A DNA stretch of 64,000 bases, from positions 1,674,001-1,738,000 of the forward strand of contig JAGTJL010000015.1 in assembly GCA_020746875.1 (NCBI GenBank), in the 5' to 3' direction. Below are positions 26,204 through 35,400 of this stretch, piece by piece. Every line of letters begins with the position of its first letter. The stretch's first letter is position 1. The notes beneath the pieces were generated by a model. It did no database searches. It worked only from the letters and a program-made list of their open reading frames with translations, and was not told where the DNA came from. A program made the position numbers and the translations under genes. Origin of the DNA: Rhexocercosporidium sp. MPI-PUGE-AT-0058. Its lineage: Eukaryota > Ascomycota > Leotiomycetes > Helotiales.

Positions 26204-26943
26204 ATGCATTTCTCATCAACCCTCACCATCACTACCATCTTCCTCTCCATTCTCCCCTCCATCCTTGGAGCACCTCTCCCAACACCCCAAGGCTTCACAA
26301 TCGGTAAGCCATGCTTCGGATCAGCCGCCACAGGCTGCACTTTGAAGCAAGGCCACAAGAGAGAGATTGAAGAACTCATCACACGCGCACCCGAGCCGAT
26401 CGCCGAACCTCAGGGATTCACCATCGGAAAGCCCTGCTTCGGCTCGGCCGCTACCGGTTGCACCCTCAAGCAAGGCCACAAACGAGAGGAAGAGATTGTT
26501 GCTCGCACCCCTGAACCCATCGCAGAACCCGCACCAGAACCCCAAGGCTTCACCATCGGCACACCATGCTTTGGATCCGCTAAAACGGGATGCACTTTGA
26601 AGAAAGGCCACAAGCGCGAGGAAGAAATCGTCGCTCGTGAGCCTGAGCCAGTCGCTGAGCCAGAGATTGAACTCGAGACCCGCGAGCCAGCCCCTATTGC
26701 TGAACCTCAAGGTTTCACTATTGGGAAACCATGCTTTGGCTCGGCTGCTACAGGATGCACACTGAAGCAAGGCCACAAGCGCGAGGAGAAATTGTTGCTC
26801 GCGCACCTGAACCTATTGCCGAACCCCAAGGCTTCACCATCGGCAAGCCTTGCTTCGGCTCGGTCGCTACTGGATGCACCTTGAAGCAGGGACACAAGCG
26901 CGAGGCTGTTGATGCCACTCTTGCACCAGTTCTTGAAGGCTAG
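26204..26943 (+). CDS. Secreted Kex2-type repeat-peptide precursor (frameshift before last repeat)
   Basis: The protein begins MHFSSTLTITTIFLSILPSI, a clear signal peptide with likely cleavage after Gly22. Five copies of a 25-residue unit follow. Each starts QGFTIG, has two Cys eight residues apart, and ends GHKR, the dibasic site of Kex2-like proteases. Just before every unit is a run of X-Pro/X-Ala dipeptides (AP-LP-TP before unit 1; AP-EP-IA-EP or variants later), as trimmed by Ste13-like dipeptidyl peptidase in yeast alpha-factor. Linkers read E-E-E-I-V-A-R. Unit 3 differs at three positions and unit 5 at one. Between units 4 and 5 one base is missing near 26787-26800, so unit 5 is in another frame that ends at TAG 26941-26943; without correction the first frame stops at 26884. 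This matches known Kex2-processed repeat proteins or pheromone precursors; the exact class is unknown. No UstYa/DUF3328-like gene is seen nearby. Confidence 0.8.
26288..26901 (+). repeat. Five coding repeats with KR ends
   Basis: Units of 75 nt at 26288-26362, 26411-26485, 26543-26617, 26708-26782 and 26827-26901. Start-to-start spacing is 123, 132, 165 and 119 nt; only the last is not a multiple of three, which pins the frameshift to the fourth linker. Third-position differences between units are many while residues are conserved, suggesting purifying selection on the peptide. Confidence 0.9.
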
Positions 26944-27322
26944 ATGTCTTTATCCCCCACGAATTCAGTGGCAGCGCCACGTGATAGCATAGCGAAGGAT
27001 TCCATTGATATATTATACCGGTCTCCTTTGTTCCGTGTTGTATTTATTCACTTTTATACATGTACGGTGGATTAGCATTTGGGCATAGCGGGGGAACACA
27101 AACGGGTTGGGAATTTCATTTTAGCGGGAAGTCAATAGGATTATGGGATGCATGAATATTAGATTCTCGCGGAGGATAGATTGACGCGCTACACGAAACA
27201 AATGAAAGGTTCAATTTGTGCCACACTGTACAGACTCTTGCAAATTATTCCCACCGGTGCCCAAAATGTGTTCGCTACCTCGCCCCAGAATTCCCCTTTT
27301 TGAACCACACTTTTCATCGTCG
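26944..27322. other. Short convergent intergenic region
   Basis: 379 bp between the repeat-peptide gene and the opposing acidic-protein gene. It would hold both 3' ends. I see no other feature. Confidence 0.5.
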
Positions 27323-28111
27323 TCAAACTGCAATTGGCTCCGGTGCTGCGGGTGCCTTGGCAATATTGGCCACGATTGGGATCTCGGATGTTGTTTCTTC
27401 TTCGATAGGGGCGGCTTCGGTCTCGACTAGAGCAACCTCTGGTGCAGTTTCGACGGATGGCTCTTCAACAGGAGCTTTTGGGGCTTCTTCAACGACTGGC
27501 TCGCTCTCAACTACTGGGGTCTCTTTATCAACAGGTTTGCTTTCCTCAACCACAGGTTGTATCTCCTCGACAACAGGTTTCGCTTCCTTAACGACAGGTT
27601 CACTCTCAGCAACCAGAGCAGATTCCTCGACAACGGGTTCGCTCTCGGCGACAGGAGCTGCCTCCTCCTCCTTGACTTCCTCCTTCGGTGCCTCAACTTC
27701 AGGTGTAGGTTCCTGAGTAGCCACATTAATAGGCTTAATAACTGCCGGATCCAACTCTACAACCGGGGCACTTTTAACAACCGGTTCTTCAGTAGCTACT
27801 GGTTCTTCAGTAGCTATTGGCTCTTTAGCAACTATTAGCTCTTCAGCGGTTTCCAGTATGGGTTCTTCAGCTTTGACTGCTTCGACTAGTGCGGGGGTAG
27901 ATTCTTTTTTCACTTCTTCCGTTATCTCTGGGGCAGATTGCTTTTCGGCGACAGGCTCTTTAGTGTCGGGTGTGTTCTCTTCGGTAGCGGCTGGGGTCTC
28001 TTCGGTGGTACTGGGGATAGCGGCTTCCCGATCTTTTAATGTTGCTTCACGGGCATCGAGAGCTGCGGCGCGGGCGAGGAGGGACTCGAGACTTGGTATT
28101 TCGTTTGACAT
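27323..28111 (-). CDS. Glu/Val/Pro/Ala-rich disordered protein
   Basis: A single 262-codon frame, ATG at 28111, TGA at 27323-27325. The start MSNEIPSLESLLARAAALDA looks like a short amphipathic helix; the remainder is low-complexity and strongly acidic, with many imperfect copies of (V/A)ESEPVVEE-type and ATEEPV-type motifs (about residues 95-230). No signal peptide, membrane segment or known domain. It faces the repeat-peptide gene. Likely an intrinsically disordered structural or scaffold protein; the function is unknown. The long open frame with consistent repeat register supports it as a real gene, but no homologue is recognised by eye. An intron near the 3' end cannot be excluded. Confidence 0.6.
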   Translation of the reverse strand: MSNEIPSLESLLARAAALDAREATLKDREAAIPSTTEETPAATEENTPDTKEPVAEKQSAPEITEEVKKESTPALVEAVKAEEPILETAEELIVAKEPIATEEPVATEEPVVKSAPVVELDPAVIKPINVATQEPTPEVEAPKEEVKEEEAAPVAESEPVVEESALVAESEPVVKEAKPVVEEIQPVVEESKPVDKETPVVESEPVVEEAPKAPVEEPSVETAPEVALVETEAAPIEEETTSEIPIVANIAKAPAAPEPIAV

Positions 28112-28638
28112 GTGTAAGGGTGGGTATTATATATAAGAGAGATACAGGAAATAGATTTAAGAAATATAGAGGAAGGAGGACGAGAGAGTAAATTTGAATG
28201 TGGGGATTTGGAGAGCATAAAGCTTGATTTTTAAAAAGACAGGGAAATGCCTTAAGTATATAAATTATCCCAACCTCCTTTGCACTCATGCCAATAAGCG
28301 GTGAATGGTCAATGCATCTCGTGGGGTAATATGGTCCTTCTCAGTGTGCCCTTGGCTGTGAAGCAATACCTCCTGCACGTGGGCACACAAATTCTTATAT
28401 CCTCAGAAACATTGGGTACTATTACATACACTTCCCCTAAATACGTGCTGCAGGTGTGATATAATTCGATAATTCGCCTTTTTTTGACCGCCTTAATAAT
28501 AAAAAACGGTCTCGTGCAGATGGCGATCCAGCCTTGCAAACCAGTCGCGGTGATGAGAATCGCCATCTATTGACGAGCTAGTGGGGAATATCTTTATGTT
28601 CGTCTTGGCCAAGAAGGAATGATACGCTAGAGATATGG
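28112..28638. other. Upstream region of the acidic-protein gene
   Basis: About 530 bp. A TATATAA-like run at 28128-28136 is near the start of the minus-strand gene. No other gene seen. Confidence 0.4.
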
Positions 28639-29016
28639 ATGTTGATTGATTTGGTGCGAGAAATGCAGAGACAATGCACGAGTGTAACTTTGGACGGTGT
28701 GGCGTGCAGGAACTGCTCCGAGGTTGTGAGACATTTGAGGTCCTTCACCGTAGCATTGGATCTCGTGAACCACTTTTGGATTTACGAAAAAATTCACAAC
28801 TCCACGAAACTTAACTTTATAAGAACGAAATTAAAGAAATTGGTTTCTTCAACGTCCAGTTTATTAGAAGCTCTTGCGGTTATTTTGAAAATGAAGAGAA
28901 TTCAAAATTATCCGGTCTCGGCTCATTTATTACTTGATAACTGGCACGCGGTACAAAGTCGCGATAAAACTCAATGTATTATATTACGGTCAGCTTATAA
29001 GCGCTGCGATATATAA
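28639..29016 (+). CDS. Doubtful hypothetical ORF
   Basis: A 125-codon frame with two CxxxxC-like pairs early (TSVTLDGVACRNC) and Leu-rich helices after. No domain recognised, and composition drifts AT-rich toward the RIP block. It could be a decayed gene end or chance. Confidence 0.2.
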   Translation: MLIDLVREMQRQCTSVTLDGVACRNCSEVVRHLRSFTVALDLVNHFWIYEKIHNSTKLNFIRTKLKKLVSSTSSLLEALAVILKMKRIQNYPVSAHLLLDNWHAVQSRDKTQCIILRSAYKRCDI

Positions 29017-29432
29017 GGATTACATTTGTATTAAGTAACGTGACACGCGTGAGGTACTAATACTTTGAACAGGCCGCTAATATATAGTGATGAAAGGGCA
29101 GGGTAAGCTCTGGATTAGTATAGACGAGTTAAGGTTTGAATTAATAGCTTTAATTTGTAGATATTTGACAAAATAATAGGATATGGATAAAGTAGTCTGA
29201 ATTTTTAAGGTTATATTGAAATATAGTATATATAAATTAATTATATACAAGCGATAGTAACTTATTAAAATTAAATCGACCGCCCTACTTTCTTCGATTT
29301 TAAGTTACTTCTTAACGGAGCTTATAACTTATTAAAAAGTATAACTTTACTTCACGTATATGCGTAAGTTACGAAATAGTATTGTTAAAAGAATTAAACG
29401 CTAATAAATTAAATTATAATTTAATTATTTAC
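29017..29432. other. Island edge with AT-rich drift
   Basis: Composition falls toward that of the adjacent dead Gypsy element, consistent with RIP spreading beyond the repeat. The target copy TTTAC (29428-29432) marks the element's edge. No gene seen. Confidence 0.5.
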
Positions 29433-29800
29433 TATTACGGCTGGCTAGAGGTTAATATAGTGCAAAGATAGCTTTATATTTAGACTTAAAGCTACGCTCA
29501 GAATCAAAAAGAAAAGACAAAGAGAAAAGGAGAGCTCTTTATAAGAGGGAGCTTTAATATAAATACACAAAGGGTCCCCCTAGCCTTTCCCGATTAGGCC
29601 TAGCGCTATAATTGCCATACCAAGGCAATGCTACGAGCGATGCCGAGCTCGCTCGGTTAAAATATAAGGCTTATAAAATCGTAACACGAGTAAAGCAGCC
29701 TCCACATAACTAAAGCAGCCTTAATTAAAGTAGCCTCCACGTGACTAAAGCAGCCTTAATAGCTATATCGATAATATAAGGCGCATCGAGGGTCGTAATA
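29433..29800 (-). repeat. 3' LTR of outer Gypsy element
   Basis: 368 bp. It matches 48378-48780 except for one missing 35 bp internal repeat unit (AAAGCAGCCT..-type) and many transitions. Confidence 0.9.
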
Positions 29801-29829
29801 TTATTCCCCCTTCTTAAAGAACTGCGTCC

Positions 29830-31061
29830 GCGTAATTACAGTCATAAAACTATCGTCTTCTAGCTCTTTATAATTATTAACTCTATTATTAAAAGCCTTT
29901 AATTACTTAAGTAAAGCTCTTAAAGGCCTTGTGACCCTCTTATTGTCTTTATACTTTATATAAAAAGCCTTAACTAAGTGAGGGGCCATTATAACATTTG
30001 AGTATAAATACTATTCTAGGTCTTCGTCGGCGCCTAGTCATTTAATGCGATATTAAAGCTTTTAATTTATTAACTTTAAGCTTAAAATAACTTTAATTTC
30101 CTATTCTTTTTAATTAAATAAGAGCTGTATTAGTGCTAGCGTTTGTGTAGCTTAGCCTGGCAAAGGGTTGTCGACGTACTTCCGTAGTAAATAAGCATAA
30201 AATACAAGGTATATAATTTAACTCCTTAGTAATTTTACCTTTTAACTTTCCCCTTTTTATAAGAGTACCTTAACTAGTCCGTACTACTTGTCTAATAGCT
30301 TTTTTAAGGGTCGGTCGACATTTTAATTTTAAGTGTCGACTAACACTAAGTCGCCAACGTCCCAGTCGACGGCACGGCGACTATAATTGGCTAGCCGTTT
30401 CATTTTCTCTTATTAAGCCTTTAATAATAATTATATAACTTTTATAACTTCTTTTATTTATAATATTACTTATAAAGCCTCCTCGCAATTAAGTTTCTTT
30501 ATTACTATAGCTAAAGGCTTTAAGTTAATTAAGTCTTAAGAAGTCCTTAGTTTAACGTCGTTAAATAATTTAAAAGGGAATAAATTGCCTAAGGACTTAT
30601 ATAATAATAATAGTTAAGTAATGTCTATAATTAATAAGAAGTCGCTTTAATTATCTTAATAATAATAGTAAAAGAGGCGGAGCCGCTACTTAATATATTA
30701 ATTCGTTATCTCTGTTTAGCCGTCGACGTTCGGGTTATACGCCGTCGTAAGCTTTACTTTAATTCCGAGGATATAATAATACTCCTTTTAAAAAGAGAAA
30801 ATAAACTGAAGTCTTCGGTCCGAGATAATAAAGTCCGGCATATTAAAGTGTCGGGTTTAATAAATAAAGAAAAGGATTACTATGCCTTTCGCGGTAATTA
30901 TATTATTATAAAGTATTAAAACCGGCTTCTTAAATAAGCGGTCGACAATAATTATAGCGAAGTTATAATTATACTTGTTTAATAATAGCTTTATAAAGTT
31001 TATCGTAAAATATTAATACGGCCGAGTAAAGATTAATAAAAAGTATAAAAAACTAAGAGTT
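29830..31061 (-). pseudogene. Gypsy integrase C-terminal half and chromodomain
   Basis: Minus-strand reading from 30790: LTTAYNPNVDG, then SDFLLIIDITY, then KMKRLANYSRRAVDWDVGDL near 30400 (the GPY/F-side region), DRPLKKLLDKY, and IIYLVFYAYLLRKYV near 30230. A chromodomain-like piece follows (YRIKWLG-like, then ADEDLE.YLYSN) near 30060-30000 and a basic tail. Stops are frequent. Chromodomains mark the chromovirus group, where they direct integration to heterochromatin. Confidence 0.8.
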
Positions 31062-31065
31062 TTAT

Positions 31066-31346
31066 TATAGAGGGGAAAACACTAAACATATAATAAGAGG
31101 GTAGTAAAGCAAGTGCCAGAGGGTAAACGTAGGAAATGCCTATTTAACGAATACTAAAGATATTATATATTTAAGGAGTATAATTTATTAAAAGAGAGGA
31201 AAGGTATAATTTAAATAAGAAGGAAAAGTTATAATAATAAGAATCGTTATTATTTTTAAAAGATATTACCTTAAAAGCTATTTTAAATATAGCAAAATAT
31301 AACTTAATTACGTAATAAATAGGCCTTTAAGGTTAACCCTATTATA
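31066..31346 (-). repeat. 3' LTR of nested Gypsy element
   Basis: 281 bp, aligned with 43358-43643 over its whole length; differences are nearly all transitions. This copy is more heavily mutated at its end than the other. Confidence 0.88.
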
Positions 31347-34300
31347 TGCGTCCCCTCCTTAAAAAACTTATACTCGACCTTAAGTAAAGAAATAAAAATT
31401 AATATTATAGCTTTAAAACTTTAAATACTTAAAAGAAAATATATTTAAGTAAGAATAAGTAAATATTAAGTGACTTATACCTTACCTTTAAAAGCAAATA
31501 ATTATCTCGCTTAATACCTTTAAATATTATCTTTTACTTTATTATTCTTTTTCTTTTCTTTTCTTTTTAATAACTTTATTATTCTTTTTTATAATATTTT
31601 TAAAAAGGTTTTACGCGCCTCTTTACTCTTATATTAGTCTTTTTATACCTTTTAATACTTATTATATTATTTTTGCCGCCTAAACTTACCTTTTTAAATA
31701 TTATATTTAAATAAACTTTAATTTTAATAAAGTTAAAGTAATTCTTTTAAAATAAATCGGCGTATAATTAGTATTTTAAATAAGTTCTCGACTTCTTTTT
31801 TTACGGCGTAAAGACTGACTTTCTTTATAAAATAGAAATTAATCCTTATAACGCGTCGAATTCGTCGATATTTCCTTATACTTTAAGTTAACGTATCTTT
31901 AACGACTTCGCTTCTTCTTTATATTCTTATTTTAACGAATCTTTTATAAACTTTCTTAACCTCTTAATTATTATTAAAAATAAAAGGAAATATATTAAAA
32001 GCATATTAAAAAAGTAAAAATATATAAATATATAAAATTAAAAGTAAATAATAATCGGAAGACAGTCTTCTTACTTTTAAAGTTTAAAGTATAATAAAAA
32101 AATAAAAAGAAGTTAATTAAAATATCTTTTTTTTTAACTTAATTAAGTCTTTTCTTTACTTTTATCTTCTTCTTTTTACTTTTACTTCTTTAATAAGTCG
32201 ATATTAAATAATAATAAAATTAATTTTAAGTGATTCCCCTTCTTTTTATCTTAACAGTTATTATATCGAATAAAAGCGCCGATAATATTTTAATAACTTT
32301 TTATTATATTTTCTTATTATTCTTTAATAAATAAGTAAATTACTATAAGCAGCTAAGATTTATTATATTTAAAAGAAAAAGAAAAAAGATATTATGCTTT
32401 ATATATTAACTTCGAGCTACTTAGTCTTCTTTATAATCTCTCTCTTTCCTTAGCAGTAAGTTATAAAGTAAAAGCTTCTTAAAAATAACTTTTAAAGCTT
32501 TAATAAGTTATAAGCTATCTTAAACCGCTTTCGTCGTCGCTTTCCTTCGACTTACTTCTTATTATTAATTAATTAAAAAAAGTAAAAGACTAAAGATAAG
32601 TTCCTTCTTATTTAATATCGCTAATTTTTAAATCTTAATATTTTTTTAATATAATTTAAAAACTTAAAGTAAAGGCGTAGCTTTAATTGCCTTATTAAAA
32701 TAAGAAGTGTCTTTAACCTTATTACTTATTTTAAGCCTTTATTAATTACATCGTAAATAACTTTTAAACTAATAATGTCGAGCTTTCCGGAAGTCTTTTC
32801 TCATTAAAATAACCCCTTTTTATTTAAAAGTAAAATTCCTTTTTAAAAAACCTTATATTAATATAATTTTATAATAACTTTAAAAGTAATAAAAACATTC
32901 CTTAAACACCTTTATAAGCCGGTATAAGCTAAGTCGAATTTTAAATCTAAAGAAAAAATAAATATATTTTAAGGGCGAAAGTAATAGTATTCTTTTTTAA
33001 TTAATTAATATTCTTAATTTAAAGGCCCGAGGATTAATATCTGGCTAAGAAAAGCTCCTGACTTAAAGTTTAATTAATTTACTTAATAAGAGACAGCCTC
33101 ATAAGGATAAAGTCAGAGGAACACTTATAAATGGCTTAAGTATTTATAATAAGGCACTATTTACTTACTTAAGTCCTTCATAAAGTTATTATTATAATAA
33201 AACTATAATAATAGTATTTGAATTTCAATAAGTAAGATTTTAAAACAATTAAAGAAAAGGCGTATAATTCAAATTAATTAAAATCTCCCTTTACACGGAG
33301 TAATTCTGCCTATTTTATTGTTTTAAAACTAATTAATTAAAACTCCGAGGAAATAAAGTCGTTGTTATTTTAATACTTTAATATATTGCTTAAAATAGCT
33401 CAAAGTAGGCTTAGCCTGTTATAGTACTCAATCCGCTGTCTTATACTTTTGCTCTTAATTAAGTTACTACTATTAACACTTAAATAACGTAAAGGCCTAA
33501 ACTTAATAACCGTCGATCGAGAGAACTCATAAAGTCTAATAATAACCTTTACGTTAAACTTTAGACTTATAATAACTCGACCGCTAATTTCCGAGAATTA
33601 ATAATTTAATTAAAAATAAAACACTTATAATATAAAAGGTTAAAAGCGTAAAAGAAATATAAAAAAGCTAAAGATTTATAACTTATTAGCCGTACTTACT
33701 TTGCCCGTCTTTAATTTAACCGTCACAATCTCGAAATATTAAGCTCCGTTTTTAAATACGTTATATTAAAGTTATTAATATTTAAATAAACCTTTTATAT
33801 TATTAATAATAAATTTAATAATTTTTATTATTAATATAAGGCAGTTATAATAACTTATTTTCTTTATAATAACTTGTGGCCTATCGCGCGCTTTATTATT
33901 TATTTAAATATATAAATTAGTTTTATTTATTTAGTTTTATAAACTCTTTTAAATCTTAAGTCGTTTAATTACGTATAACCTCTTAGTCGTTATATATTTT
34001 CTTTTTAAATTAATAGCTTATTTATTATAGCCTTAAGAGTTATTTTAATTAAAGTAAATTTTTTTATTATAAAATAGTTAAATAATATTAAAAAAGAATT
34101 TTTAATTTTCGATTACCTTTAAGGACTTATTATATAAGCCTGCTTTAGTAATATGTTTTAGGGGGTTATTGTCTTTAGCGCCTGGCCTATTAATATATTA
34201 AGATTATTAACGCTTTAAAACGGCTTATTAAAAGAATCTTATTTAACTTATTATTTAACTTATTATTTAATTCTTTTTAAGATTTAATAAAAAGTAAGTA

Positions 34301-35400
34301 TTTAATTAAATTCTATTTTTTTATAACGTAAGCTATAATCGACTTAATTTAATTAAATTATTTTATAAGGCTAAAACTCTTTTTAAGTTTCTTAAAGGCT
34401 TTTTTAGTTTTATAAAGTATTAATAATTATTGTATTTATAAGCTTTCGAGCTTATACGTCTAGCGTCAATAATATTAAATTATTTAAAGAGCAGCTATTA
34501 TAAACACATTATTTAATTCGACTAAGATATTAATATTATTATTACGGAACGACTTATAAATGTAATCGGAAGGTATTTATAAGCGTAAATAGTATTTAAA
34601 GTATTAAGGGGATTTTTCGTTATTTAAGGGAAAGCCCTTAATATTTTAATATATACCTTTATTATTATGTTTTAATTTTTGTCCCCTTTATAAAATATAA
34701 AAGGTACGTCCTCGCCACAGTTTAGCGTTCGATAACGTTAAATAATAAGTTATAAGAATTATAATAAAAAGTAATTAATAATATTAATTATAGCGATTAA
34801 GTTATTTACTAAAAGAATAAGTAACGACTCAATATTGACTTTATTCCGCGTGAGTTAGCTTTTTAAGTGCTTTAATAATAATTTTATTATTTTATATAAC
34901 TTATTTTATAAGCTCTTTAAAATCTTTAAAGCCTTATAAATTTCGCTTTTTAAAACTAGGTTTAAACTAATCTTTATTATTATTATATTGAGTTATTATT
35001 AAAAGCTTGTCGTTTTTATAATAAATAAAGCGCTTTTATTTATAAAATAACTTAAAGTAATTAATTATAAAAGTATTATAAAAGAGTATATTATTATTTT
35101 TTAGCTTTTTTAACTTATAATAACTCTTTTTAAAAAAGGCCTTATAAATTTTATAAAGTTTTAATTATTAAAAATCAAGCTTTTTACTCTTTAATATATT
35201 AATTTTCTAAATAAAGTCGTACTTAAGAATTAAGTCTTTAACTTATAATAGCTTATTTCGAATATCCCTTTTTACGTCGAAAGCTTCTTTTTCTTTTTAT
35301 TTATAACGTATCTTTTAAAGCTTAGCTTCTTTTATATTATTATTCCGCATTTAATATTAAAGAATTTAAATATAAATTAAATCGTTAATACTTTTAATAT
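31347..35400. other. Unassigned tail of nested Gypsy element
   Basis: About 4 kb of strongly AT-rich DNA between the integrase end and the 3' LTR. I could read no retroelement domain on either strand and found no further LTR pair. It may include a further decayed insertion or an extra ORF. Confidence 0.4.

Noticed and set aside
26321..26806. 161-codon minus-strand frame across the repeat-peptide gene
   Set aside because: It is the mirror of the coding repeats; long shadow frames are expected opposite a repetitive CDS.
26204..26943. Dikaritin (ustiloxin-type) RiPP cluster
   Set aside because: The precursor type fits, but I saw no UstYa/DUF3328, tyrosinase or peptidase gene in the island, and the core has no Tyr motif typical of these products. 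Kept as a generic Kex2-processed precursor.
27216..27716. 166-codon Ser/Thr-rich plus-strand frame (mucin-like) opposite the acidic protein
   Set aside because: Arises from the complement of Glu/Val repeats; the minus-strand frame has a better start and full-length openness.
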